The notes beneath the pieces were generated by a model, which did not search any database, was not told the origin of the DNA, and worked only from the letters and a program-made list of their open reading frames with translations. Shown here in pieces: positions 6,950-14,361 of a DNA stretch of 16,106 nucleotides. The DNA comes from an uncultured Eubacteriales bacterium (GTDB lineage: Bacteria > Bacillota > Clostridia > Oscillospirales > CAG-382), in NCBI GenBank assembly GCA_900548115.1, contig URJL01000045.1, positions 1 through 16,106 on the forward strand, in the 5' to 3' direction. The position numbers were made by a program, and so were the translations under genes. The stretch's first letter is position 1, and each line of letters begins with the position of its first letter.

Positions 6950-7618
6950 TCACCGTTTCGTAAACTTTTTGTTAAGTTTCGTTTCCTCGCGATTTTTTTC
7001 ATTCTTCTGCGAGCGGTTCGGGCGTGAATCTTTTCCGATCGTTCCCTTTGCGCCCTTTTTCCGCACCGAATAACCGAACGAGCCGAGCTTTCGTCCGAGC
7101 GCGAAATATTCGCCGTGGGCAAAAGCGGCAAGGCGGGCGCGGTCAAGGTGCAGCCGTCCCGCTCCGTCGATCAGCGTCTCGTCAACGTCAACCGCAACGA
7201 TATCGGCGATAAACATATCGTGCGTGCCGAGCGGAACGATTTTTTCGACGCGGCACTCAAGACACAGGGGGCTTTGCATGAGCATCGGGCACGGGATGGT
7301 CTTCGCTTTCTCGCGCAAAAGTCCGCAATGCTCGAACTTATCCAGATCCCGACCGCTGCGTACTCCGCAAAAATCGGCGGCGAGGATCATATCCTCGGTC
7401 GTGAGATTAATGACAAAGTATCCGCTCTCCTTTATAATATTGTAGGAAAAACGTTCGGGGCGCACCGAGATATAGGTTTTCGGCGGTTTTGTGTTGAGGA
7501 TTCCCGTCCATGCGACGGTGAAAACATTGTCGCGATTGCTCTCTTTATCGGAGCAGGTGACCAGCACCGGCGGTATGGGAGCGGTAAGCGCTCCGCCTTT
7601 CCAATTGATTTTACTCAT
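6950..7618 (-). CDS. Flavin reductase-like FMN-binding protein
   Basis: A 222-residue protein of the flavin-reductase-like split-barrel family (DIM6/NTAB type), whose members bind FMN and reduce flavins or serve as the reductase part of two-component oxygenases. Visible family marks are PPVLVTCSD at 16-24, NVFTVAWTGI at 31-40, PPKTYISVRP at 45-54, the Y-N-I-I-K/FVINL segment at 59-72, and GTHDMFIADI at 131-140. ATG 7618 is chosen because AAGGA lies six bases before it and the upstream extension to 7735 crosses the promoter. The core fills about 185 residues; the last 40 are an unusual Lys/Arg/Asn-rich tail. Cytoplasmic, no signal peptide. It has its own consensus promoter, divergent from the rimP operon. 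The true electron donor and acceptor cannot be read from sequence. Confidence 0.85.
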   Translation of the reverse strand: MSKINWKGGALTAPIPPVLVTCSDKESNRDNVFTVAWTGILNTKPPKTYISVRPERFSYNIIKESGYFVINLTTEDMILAADFCGVRSGRDLDKFEHCGLLREKAKTIPCPMLMQSPLCLECRVEKIVPLGTHDMFIADIVAVDVDETLIDGAGRLHLDRARLAAFAHGEYFALGRKLGSFGYSVRKKGAKGTIGKDSRPNRSQKNEKNREETKLNKKFTKR

Positions 7619-7651
7619 ACGGCATCCTTGCTTTTTTTGTTGGACGCAAAA

Positions 7652-7670
7652 GCGGGAAAAAAGTTCCCGC
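7652..7670 (-). promoter_or_regulatory. Attenuator-like hairpin in the flavin reductase leader
   Basis: A 7-bp GC-rich stem (GCGGGAA with TTCCCGC; 7652-7658 and 7664-7670) and 5-base loop, followed on the minus strand by TTTT. It sits between the promoter and the start codon, 34 bases before ATG 7618. It resembles a short intrinsic terminator, so transcription may be attenuated. No aptamer-like structure or leader peptide was recognised upstream of it. Confidence 0.4.
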
Positions 7671-7706
7671 CCGCGCCGTTTTTTCACGTCTTTTGTTTTT
7701 TCTCTT

Positions 7707-7735
7707 ATCATACCGTTTTTTTCGCTTTTTGTCAA
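7707..7735 (-). promoter_or_regulatory. Sigma-A promoter of the flavin reductase gene
   Basis: On the minus strand, TTGACA (7735-7730), a 17-base spacer and TATGAT (7712-7707). The -35 is perfect and the -10 has one mismatch. It faces away from the rimP-operon promoter, whose -35 begins 58 bases to the right. Confidence 0.85.
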
Positions 7736-7777
7736 CCGCGCACCGCCCGAAACGGGAAATTATGAAAAAACGAAACA

Positions 7778-7808
7778 ATTTTGAAAAAAACCTTGCAATT
7801 TTCAAAAT
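7778..7808. promoter_or_regulatory. Palindrome across the rimP-operon -35, possible operator
   Basis: ATTTTGAAAA (7778-7787) and its exact complement TTTTCAAAAT (7799-7808) flank 11 bases that contain the -35 hexamer TTGCAA (7793-7798). The geometry fits a dimeric regulator site that would block RNA polymerase. It is AT-rich, so chance or a curved UP-like element is also possible. Confidence 0.35.
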
Positions 7809-7821
7809 CCTGTGCTATACT
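7793..7821 (+). promoter_or_regulatory. Extended -10 sigma-A promoter of the rimP-nusA-infB operon
   Basis: TTGCAA (7793-7798), a 17-base spacer and TATACT (7816-7821), preceded by TG at 7813-7814 in the extended -10 position. The predicted transcription start is near 7828. I saw no other comparable promoter before the one for rpmH, so it probably drives everything from rimP to ruvX. Confidence 0.8.
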
Positions 7822-7834
7822 ACAGGGAGAAAAA

Positions 7835-7913
7835 GGATGATACGGAGTGTAAAGAGCGGTGCGAACCGCTCTTTACGGTTTATTCAGCCCTTCTTTTGCA
7901 TATCCTATCATCC
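7835..7913 (+). ncRNA. Structured 5' leader of the rimP operon
   Basis: Beginning only a few bases after the predicted transcription start, GGATGATA (7835-7842) is exactly complementary to TATCATCC (7906-7913). Inside lies a perfect 12-bp stem, GTAAAGAGCGGT (7849-7860) with ACCGCTCTTTAC (7865-7876), capped by the GNRA tetraloop GCGA. About 29 unpaired pyrimidine-rich bases (7877-7905) separate the inner helix from the closing strand. The element ends about 15 bases before the GGAG ribosome binding site of rimP and has no T-tract, so it is not a terminator. It could control translation or mRNA processing; the function is inferred only. Confidence 0.5.
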
Positions 7914-7935
7914 GGGAAGGAACACACGGAGCACC

Positions 7936-8418
7936 ATGGAAAACAAAGCGAAAAAGAAACCCGTCGCCGCGATCGTCCGCGAGCTTACCGAAAGTGCCGT
8001 CGAAGAGTGCGGCTGCCGTCTGTGGGACGTCGAATACGTAAAGGACGCGACCGGCTGGAATCTGATTCTCACCATCGACAAGGATGAAGGAATAAGCCTT
8101 GACGACTGCGAAATGGTGAACGACGCGGTGGGCGCGATCCTCGACGAAGCCGATCCGATCCCCGACAGCTATTGCCTTGAGATCTCTTCGCCCGGACTTG
8201 AGCGCGAGCTGCGCACCTACAGTCACATGAACGCCTTTTTGGGAAGCGCGGTTCTGGTTCGTCTCTACATCGCTTACGAAGGAAGCAAGAGCCTTGCGGC
8301 GACGCTTTCCTCCTGCGACCCGGAAAACGACACCGTGACCCTCACACCCGATGGAAAAGACCCGATCGTCCTGGAGCGAAAAGCGATCGCCAAAATGACG
8401 GTCGTCGCCGACTTATAA
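7936..8418 (+). CDS. rimP: Ribosome maturation factor RimP
   Basis: A 160-residue RimP (YlxS, DUF150), which binds the small-subunit precursor and aids early 30S assembly. Family marks are the N-terminal alpha/beta half with CGCRLWDVEYVKD near 26-37 and LILTIDKDEGISLDDC at 43-58, and the signature ISSPGLER at 83-90 leading into the C-terminal SH3-like barrel (FLGSAVLVRL onward). The length is normal. ATG 7936 has GGAG four bases upstream. An in-frame ATG at 7837 would add 33 residues without family character and would use part of the structured leader, so it was not chosen. It is the first gene of the operon; nusA follows after 44 bases. Confidence 0.95.
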   Translation: MENKAKKKPVAAIVRELTESAVEECGCRLWDVEYVKDATGWNLILTIDKDEGISLDDCEMVNDAVGAILDEADPIPDSYCLEISSPGLERELRTYSHMNAFLGSAVLVRLYIAYEGSKSLAATLSSCDPENDTVTLTPDGKDPIVLERKAIAKMTVVADL

Positions 8419-8462
8419 AAACCGAAATCGAAACCGAAAACGAAACGGAGGAACCGAAAAAA

Positions 8463-9707
8463 ATGGCAAACGAGCAAAAGGAATTTTTCCGCGCTCTGGA
8501 TTTATTGGAGAAGGAAAAAGGAATCCCGAAGGATTATATGATCGAAAAGATTGAGGCGGCGCTTCTGACCGCCTACAAAAAGGAAACCAAAAACTCCAAC
8601 CTGAAGGTAGAGCTGAACCCCGAAAAACAGGAGATTCACGTTTACAAGCTTTTGGAGGTAGTCGACCCCAACGCGCTGACCATCGTACATGAAAACGCCG
8701 AAGGAGAAGACGACGATGTGGATTTCGATTTCTACGACGACGGCGACGAACCGTTCGACACCTTCGATCCCGAGACGCAGATCAAGCTCGAGGACGCGCG
8801 CAAGATCAAGACTTCTTACGAAGTCGGCGATTTCGTTCAAGTGGAAATTAAGCCCCGCAGCTTCAAGCGCATTCCGGCACAGACGGCAAAGCAGGTCATC
8901 ATTCAGGGCATTCGCGAAGCCGAGCGCCGCAACATGATCAACGAATACGAAAACAAGAAAGAGGACATCGTCACCGCCGAGGTAACGCGGATCGACCCCG
9001 AAACGGGGAATGTCGGTCTTGCCATCGGAAAGAACGTCGTGACCCTCTTCAAAAACGAGCAGATCCCCGGTGAGGTCTTCCGCGAAGGAGAGCTGATCAA
9101 GGTCTACGTCATGGAGGTCAAGCGCGACACGAGCGGTCCCGCCGTTCTTCTGTCCCGTACCCATCCCGGTTTTGTCAAGCGCCTTTTTGAATTGGAGGTT
9201 CCCGAAATTCAGGACGGCACGGTCGTCATCCGCAGCATCGCCCGCGAGGCAGGCTCGCGTACCAAGATCGCCGTCGAATCGCGCGACCCCAACGTCGAAG
9301 CCATCGGCGCATGCATCGGTCCGAAAAATCTGCGTAAAAACAACATAATGAAAGAAATTCACGGCGAAAAGCTGGACATCATTCTGTACAGCGACGAGCC
9401 GGAGGAATATATCAAATCCGCCCTGTCCCCCGCCGACGTTCAGTCGGTCATCCGTCTGGACGAGCGCTCCTGCCGTGTGATCGTCGCCGACGATCAGTTG
9501 TCGCTCGCCATCGGTATGCGCGGTCAGAACGCCCGTCTTGCCGCAAAGCTTACGGGTTGGAAGATTGATATCAAGAGCGCTTCCGAAGAAAAGAAAGCCC
9601 TTTACGAAAGTGCGATGAGCGGTGCGGACGAACCCTCCACCGCCTTCGGCGAAAAGCTTGCCGAGGCTTTGAAGGAAGCTTCCCGCGGCGAGGAATCCGA
9701 AGAATAA
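8463..9707 (+). CDS. nusA: Transcription termination/antitermination factor NusA
   Basis: A 414-residue NusA, the RNA-polymerase-binding factor that modulates pausing, termination and antitermination. The N-terminal polymerase-binding domain starts FFRALDLLEKEKGI and includes the conserved RIPAQTAKQV; the S1 domain runs from about 167 to 235, followed by the conserved SRTHPGFVKRLFELEVPEI, then KH1 (about 240-310) and KH2 (about 320-385, ending LTGWKIDIKS). As in Firmicutes, the proteobacterial C-terminal repeats are absent. Two oddities: about 30 extra, very acidic residues near 77-105 in the N-terminal domain, and KH1 reads GPKN at 286-289 where GPKG is usual, with nearby RVQxIVNEL replaced by RKNNIMKEI. 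KH2 keeps GMRG at 351-354. GGAGG lies 10 bases before ATG 8463. Confidence 0.97.
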   Translation: MANEQKEFFRALDLLEKEKGIPKDYMIEKIEAALLTAYKKETKNSNLKVELNPEKQEIHVYKLLEVVDPNALTIVHENAEGEDDDVDFDFYDDGDEPFDTFDPETQIKLEDARKIKTSYEVGDFVQVEIKPRSFKRIPAQTAKQVIIQGIREAERRNMINEYENKKEDIVTAEVTRIDPETGNVGLAIGKNVVTLFKNEQIPGEVFREGELIKVYVMEVKRDTSGPAVLLSRTHPGFVKRLFELEVPEIQDGTVVIRSIAREAGSRTKIAVESRDPNVEAIGACIGPKNLRKNNIMKEIHGEKLDIILYSDEPEEYIKSALSPADVQSVIRLDERSCRVIVADDQLSLAIGMRGQNARLAAKLTGWKIDIKSASEEKKALYESAMSGADEPSTAFGEKLAEALKEASRGEESEE

Positions 9708-9748
9708 AAAATCGCAAAAGCAGAAAGGATACGGAAAACGCACAGGAT

Positions 9749-10039
9749 ATGAATAAAAAAATTCCCGAAAGAAAATGTCTCGGCTGCGCCGAACGCCGCC
9801 CCAAAAACGAACTGATCCGCGTTGTGCGGACTCCCGAAGGAGAGATCCTCATCGACAGAACGGGGAAAAGATCGGGGCGCGGAGCTTATCTTTGCCCCGA
9901 GCTTGCCTGCTTCAACAAAGCCCGCAAGGCAAAGCGCTTCGAATCGGCTCTCGAGGTCGAAATTCCCGCCGAGATATATGAAAAGCTGGCCGCTACCCTT
10001 GCGGCGGAAAGCGAGGATGCGGATGAAAAAAACGTTTGA
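9749..10039 (+). CDS. ylxR: YlxR family RNA-binding protein
   Basis: A 96-residue YlxR (DUF448), a small, probably nucleic-acid-binding protein nearly always encoded between nusA and infB. The signatures are RKCLGC at 8-13, the phase PEGEILIDRTGK at 29-40, and GRGAYLC at 43-49. Cys10, Cys13, Cys49 and Cys54 could form a metal site, though this is inference. The C-terminal third is Ala/Glu-rich. The start is fixed by the family N-terminus (MNKKIPERKC), although the nearest AGG lies very close to ATG; a better GAAAGGA is further upstream. It overlaps the next gene by 17 bases, so translation is probably coupled. Confidence 0.93.
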   Translation: MNKKIPERKCLGCAERRPKNELIRVVRTPEGEILIDRTGKRSGRGAYLCPELACFNKARKAKRFESALEVEIPAEIYEKLAATLAAESEDADEKNV

Positions 10040-10433
10040 CGATACGCTTTTGCTGTACGGCGACCCCACCTCCCGCGCGCTTTTGAAGGAAACTCTTCCG
10101 AAGATTCTCGGCGCCCTGGGACTTGCGATGAACGCGGGCGGTCTTGCCGTCGGAAACGAAGCGGTCACGCTTGCGCTTTCGCGCGGGAAAGCAAGACTTG
10201 TCTTTTTGGCGCAGGATCTTTCCGAAAACACCCGCGAAAAGCTTCTCGGAAAAATTCGTTCGGCAAATGTCCGCTACATTCTTTTACCGTGCGGTATGGA
10301 TACCCTTGCCCGTCATCTGGGCAAAAGCGGTCTTGTTTCGGCGGCGGCGCTTGTTCGCCCCGGCTTCGAAAAGATCGTTTTCAAGAGCATGGAAAAAGCG
10401 TCTTGTGCGCACAACATAACGGAGGTGCAGTGA
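10023..10433 (+). CDS. ylxQ: L7Ae-family ribosomal-associated protein YlxQ
   Basis: A 136-residue member of the L7Ae/L30e/S12e family, the YlxQ type found in nusA-infB operons and thought to bind kink-turn RNA. The fold is visible as a helix (ALLKETLPKILGALGLAMNAGGLAVGNEA), then LALSRGKARLVFLAQDLSENTREKLL and VRYILLPCGMDTLARHLGK, matching L7Ae order. Two ATGs compete: GAGG (10013-10016) abuts ATG 10017 but is six bases from ATG 10023, so the latter is used. It begins inside ylxR and ends three bases before infB. The tail after residue 120 is poorly conserved. Cellular role is not firmly established for the family. Confidence 0.85.
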   Translation: MKKTFDDTLLLYGDPTSRALLKETLPKILGALGLAMNAGGLAVGNEAVTLALSRGKARLVFLAQDLSENTREKLLGKIRSANVRYILLPCGMDTLARHLGKSGLVSAAALVRPGFEKIVFKSMEKASCAHNITEVQ

Positions 10434-10436
10434 TAT

Positions 10437-13400
10437 ATGGCACAAACTACCAAGAAGAATAAAGTCAATTCCCTTGCGAAGGACCTCGGGATCAAAGGAA
10501 AGGAACTGGTGGATTTTCTCGCCGCCAAGGGAATTCCCGATAAGTCCGCGTCGGCTTCTCTCGAGGACAGCGAGGTCTCGCTCATTTTAACGCATTATAC
10601 CAAGAAATTTGAGCTTTCGGATATCTCCGATTATTTCGCCCTTGCGACGGCAAAGAAGGAACCCGTCGCCGAAGAAAAGGCGAAGATCGAAGAAACCCCC
10701 GCCGCAAAAGAGCCAAAGGCGGAAAAGAAGGAAAGCGCCGAAAAATCCGCGCCCGTCCGCGAGGAAAAGAAAGAAGAACCGAAAGCGGAAAAGGCAGAAA
10801 AGAAGGACGAAAAGCCCGCTCCGGTCAAGGAAGCGCCGACGGAGACCGCAAAAGCGTCCGAAAAAGCGTCCGCACCCGCAAAAGAGCCGGTCAAAGCAGC
10901 TCCCGCCGCGCCCAAGCGTCCCGCCATTTCGCAGGCAGCCATCAACTCCGCCGCCTCGATCGCACAGCGCGCCGCCGCTCTTGCCAACCGCGCAGGCGCG
11001 GGAGACAAGCGCCCGCAGCAGAACCGTCCGAACGGCGACCGTCCTTACGGCGAGCGCAATTCCTTCGGCGATAAGCGCCCCGGCGGAAACGCACCCGTGC
11101 GCGATAATGTTTCGCGTTTCAACGACCGCTTCAACAAGCAGTCCGCGACCCCCGCAAAGCAGCCTACCGAAATTTTCGGCAAGGACGGCTTTGTAAAGGT
11201 TCCCGCCGCACCCGCTCCGCAGAAGCCCAAGAACGCTTTTGACAAAAACCGCGCAAAATTCGGAAAGCCTGCCCCCGGACGCGACAAGGACGACGATTAC
11301 GGTCAGTCGGTTCGTCAGCCCAGCATCCGCCCGATCTACGACAAGGACGGACGCGCCCGCAGCCGCTATGCCTCCGAACGTCCCGCAGCAGCCGTCGACG
11401 AGACGGTCCAGCGCCCCGAGAGCGGCGTGCGCAACGACTCGAATGTGCGTCTTGTCGACATTCGTTCGCACGAAGTCGATCTTTCGAAGTATGACGAGCG
11501 CCTCGACAATCTTGTGCCCGACCGCGTAAATACCGACGAGGGCGGCAAGAAAAAGCAGAAAAAAGCCCAGTCTCCGCAGAACCGTGCGGGCGGGCGCATC
11601 AACCGCAACGAATCGGCGGCACGCGGATTTTCCGCTCCCCTTCGCGGCGGAAAACTCGGCAAGAAGGGCAAAATGCCCGCCGCTCAGCCCGAGGTCAAGA
11701 AGTTCACGGGACCGATCACCCTTCCCGACGAGATCATGATCTCCGACCTTGCCGCAAAACTTAAGATCACCACCGGCGAAGTTATCAAAAAGCTTCTCAT
11801 GATGGGTCTCGGCATGGACGCGGTCGGCGCAAACAAGTACGTCGATTACGATACCGCGTATCTGCTTGCCGACGAAATGGGCATCACCGCCGAAAAAGAA
11901 GTGGTTCTTTCGATCGAGGATAAACTCTTCTCGGACGAAGAGGACAAAGCCGAGGATCTTCAGCCCCGCAGTCCCGTCGTCTGCGTCATGGGTCACGTCG
12001 ACCACGGCAAGACCTCGCTTCTCGACGCCATCCGCCACACCAATGTCACCGCGGGCGAAGCGGGCGGCATTACGCAGGCGATCGGTGCTTACCGCGTCAA
12101 GATTAACGGACGCGACATCACCTTTCTTGATACTCCCGGTCACGAAGCCTTCACCGCCATGCGTGCGCGCGGCGCAAAGGCGACCGATATTGCCATTCTC
12201 GTGGTCGCCGCCGACGACGGTATCATGCCGCAGACGGTCGAAGCCATCAACCACGCCAAAGCCGCCGGCATTTCGATCATCGTTGCCATCAACAAAATGG
12301 ATAAAGTCGGCGCGAATGCGGATAATGTAAAACAGGCGCTCACCGCGTATGACCTTGTTCCCGAGGAATGGGGCGGCGACACCATCTGCGTTCCCGTTTC
12401 GGCGCTCAAGCATCAGGGCATCGACGAGCTTTTGGAAATGGTTCTGCTCGTCGCCGATATGCAGGATCTCAAAGCCAACCCCAACCGCGAAGCGCGCGGT
12501 ATCGTCATCGAAGCCAAGCTCGACAAGGGACGCGGTCCCGTGTCGACCGTCCTCGTACAGAACGGTACGCTCCGTCAGGGCGACGTCGTTATCGCCGGCA
12601 CGGCGATCGGCCGTGTCCGCTCGATGTGCGACGAAAACGGAAAGCTTCAGAAGACCGCCGGACCGTCGGTCCCCGTCGAGATCACGGGTCTTTCGGAGGT
12701 GCCCGAGGCGGGCGACGAATTCCGCGCCGTAGCCGACGAAAAGATGGCGCGCGAGCTGGTCGAAAAGAGAAAGACCGACGCCAAGGAAGAGGAATTCAAG
12801 GCAAACGCCAAGGTTTCGCTCGACACGCTGTTCGATCAGATCAACGAGGGAACAAAGGAGCTTGCCATCATCGTCAAGGCGGATGTGCAGGGCTCTGCCG
12901 AAGCCGTCAAGTCGTCGCTTGAAAAGCTTTCGAACGATGAAGTTAAGGTCAAGGTCATCCACTGCGCCGTCGGCGGTATCAAGGAAAGCGACGTTATGCT
13001 TGCCGATGCCTCCAACGCCATCATCGTCGGCTTCAACGTCCGCCCCGACAAGGGCGCGACCGATTCCGCCGAGCAGAAAAAGGTGGACATCCGCACCTAT
13101 CGTATCATTTACGAATGCATCGAAGAGATCACCGCCGCCATCAACGGTATGCTGGCGCCCGAATATAAGGAAAACGTCATCGGTCACGCCGAGGTGCGCC
13201 AGACGATCCACGTTCCGAACGTCGGATTTATTGCCGGTTCGTATGTTTTGGACGGAAAGATCGCCCGCAACGCGCAGATTCGCGTCGTTCGCGACGGCAT
13301 CGTGATCGCCGAGGACAAGATTGCCTCGCTGCGCCGTTTCAAGGACGATGTAAAGGAAGTCGCGCAGGGCTATGAGTGCGGTATCGGTCTTGAGCGTTTC

Positions 13401-13466
13401 AACGATATCAAGGAGCGCGATATACTCGAAGCATTTGTGATGGAGGAGATCAAGCGCGAGATCTGA
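10437..13466 (+). CDS. infB: Translation initiation factor IF-2
   Basis: A 1009-residue IF2, the GTPase that delivers initiator tRNA to the 30S subunit and promotes subunit joining. In order: an IF2_N-like domain (about 8-56), a Lys/Glu/Ala-rich stretch (about 68-178), an Arg/Gly/Asn-rich disordered stretch (to about 410), a second IF2_N domain (about 421-490), the G domain with G1 GHVDHGKT at 519-526, G3 DTPGHE at 565-570 and G4 NKMD at 619-622, then domains II and III and the fMet-tRNA-binding C2 domain ending GIGLERFNDIKERDILEAF. All key GTPase residues are present. It is longer than the roughly 700-residue Bacillus protein because of the N-terminal linker. GGAGG lies 11 bases before ATG 10437, inside the end of ylxQ. 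rbfA follows after 47 bases. Confidence 0.98.
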   Translation: MAQTTKKNKVNSLAKDLGIKGKELVDFLAAKGIPDKSASASLEDSEVSLILTHYTKKFELSDISDYFALATAKKEPVAEEKAKIEETPAAKEPKAEKKESAEKSAPVREEKKEEPKAEKAEKKDEKPAPVKEAPTETAKASEKASAPAKEPVKAAPAAPKRPAISQAAINSAASIAQRAAALANRAGAGDKRPQQNRPNGDRPYGERNSFGDKRPGGNAPVRDNVSRFNDRFNKQSATPAKQPTEIFGKDGFVKVPAAPAPQKPKNAFDKNRAKFGKPAPGRDKDDDYGQSVRQPSIRPIYDKDGRARSRYASERPAAAVDETVQRPESGVRNDSNVRLVDIRSHEVDLSKYDERLDNLVPDRVNTDEGGKKKQKKAQSPQNRAGGRINRNESAARGFSAPLRGGKLGKKGKMPAAQPEVKKFTGPITLPDEIMISDLAAKLKITTGEVIKKLLMMGLGMDAVGANKYVDYDTAYLLADEMGITAEKEVVLSIEDKLFSDEEDKAEDLQPRSPVVCVMGHVDHGKTSLLDAIRHTNVTAGEAGGITQAIGAYRVKINGRDITFLDTPGHEAFTAMRARGAKATDIAILVVAADDGIMPQTVEAINHAKAAGISIIVAINKMDKVGANADNVKQALTAYDLVPEEWGGDTICVPVSALKHQGIDELLEMVLLVADMQDLKANPNREARGIVIEAKLDKGRGPVSTVLVQNGTLRQGDVVIAGTAIGRVRSMCDENGKLQKTAGPSVPVEITGLSEVPEAGDEFRAVADEKMARELVEKRKTDAKEEEFKANAKVSLDTLFDQINEGTKELAIIVKADVQGSAEAVKSSLEKLSNDEVKVKVIHCAVGGIKESDVMLADASNAIIVGFNVRPDKGATDSAEQKKVDIRTYRIIYECIEEITAAINGMLAPEYKENVIGHAEVRQTIHVPNVGFIAGSYVLDGKIARNAQIRVVRDGIVIAEDKIASLRRFKDDVKEVAQGYECGIGLERFNDIKERDILEAFVMEEIKREI

Positions 13467-13513
13467 CAAGAGACAGAACGCTTTATTCGCCGAACCAAGG
13501 AGTCTGAATTTAT

Positions 13514-13927
13514 ATGCCATCCAAAAACAAAGGCGGCGCGGCGTTTAAGACCGCCCGCATAAACGAAGAAATTTCAAGAGAGCTTACCGACATTCTGCGC
13601 ACGGTAAAAGACCCGCGCGTATCTGCGTCGTTTTTGAGCATCGTCGGCGTTGAAACGACACCCGATCTGAAATATTGCAAGGTGCGCTTCAGCGTGTACG
13701 GCGGGGACGCAAAGGAAGTCGGAAAAGGCTTGCGCAGTGCGGCGGGCTATATCCGCCGCGAGCTTGCCGCAAGGCTGAATCTGCGTCTCACGCCCGAGCT
13801 TACTTTTCTTTCCGACAACAGTCTCGAGCACGGTGCGCACATTTCCGCGCTGATCGACAGTCTGCGCAAGGAGTCGCTCGAAAAGAAAGAAAAAGAAGTG
13901 CAAGGCGAAAAGGAGAGCGAAACGTGA
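13514..13927 (+). CDS. rbfA: 30S ribosome-binding factor RbfA
   Basis: A 137-residue RbfA, a KH-fold factor needed for late 16S rRNA maturation and 30S assembly, especially in the cold. The conserved core is visible: ARINEEISRELTDILRTVKDPRV near the start, SIVGVETTPDLKYCKVRFSVYG, then AAGYIRRELAARLNLRLTPELTF and the terminal NSLEHGAHISALIDSL. The last 20 residues are Lys/Glu-rich and outside the usual fold. AAGGAG lies 11 bases before ATG 13514. Its TGA stop overlaps the GTG start of ruvX as GTGA, indicating translational coupling. Confidence 0.96.
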   Translation: MPSKNKGGAAFKTARINEEISRELTDILRTVKDPRVSASFLSIVGVETTPDLKYCKVRFSVYGGDAKEVGKGLRSAAGYIRRELAARLNLRLTPELTFLSDNSLEHGAHISALIDSLRKESLEKKEKEVQGEKESET

Positions 13928-14361
13928 GAATTCTCGGAGTGGATTTCGGCGATGTGCGTACCGGTTACGCCGTCTCCGATCCGACCGGTTTTCTTGCCGG
14001 CGGTATCGGCACCGAAAAAGCAAGCGGACTGCGCGAAGCGGTCGAGATCACCTGCCGCAAGGCGCAGGAAAACGGTGCGGAAAAGATCGTTGTGGGGCTT
14101 CCGCTCAATCTGAACGGAAGCGAAGGCGACCGCGCCGAACGGGTGCGCACCTTCGCCCGCATGGTGGAGGAAAAAAGCGGTCTTCCCGTCGAATTCTGCG
14201 ACGAGCGCCGCACCACCATCATGGCGGCGGGCTATATGCGCGAGACGGGAACTTTCGGAAAAAAACGAAAGGCATCGATCGACACGCTCTCGGCGCAGAT
14301 CATTCTGCAAACGTATCTGGACAAGCAAAAAAGCATAAACGCAAAAAACAATGAAACATGA
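13924..14361 (+). CDS. ruvX: Putative pre-16S rRNA nuclease / Holliday junction resolvase RuvX (YqgF)
   Basis: A 145-residue YqgF/RuvX protein with an RNase H-like fold. Family members are implicated in 16S rRNA 5'-end processing and, by fold, in junction resolution. Motifs: GVDFGDVRTGYAVSD at 5-19 with catalytic-type Asp7, IVVGLP at 55-60 with NGSEG following, DERRTT at 93-98, and KKRKASID near 113-120 with Asp120. GTG 13924 is the start: it overlaps the rbfA stop in GTGA and has AAGGAGA seven bases upstream, and the reading begins RILGVDFG as in the family. Placement after rbfA suits a role in small-subunit maturation; in many Firmicutes this gene is instead near alaS. Confidence 0.94.
   Translation: MRILGVDFGDVRTGYAVSDPTGFLAGGIGTEKASGLREAVEITCRKAQENGAEKIVVGLPLNLNGSEGDRAERVRTFARMVEEKSGLPVEFCDERRTTIMAAGYMRETGTFGKKRKASIDTLSAQIILQTYLDKQKSINAKNNET

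Noticed and set aside
7837..7935. An earlier in-frame ATG (7837) for rimP
   Set aside because: It would add 33 residues that do not resemble RimP, begins about nine bases after the predicted transcription start, and lies inside the structured leader. ATG 7936 gives the normal RimP length.
10587..13520. 977-codon open frame antisense to infB
   Set aside because: Caused by GC-rich codon bias on the coding strand. It has no recognisable domain, and infB is certain.
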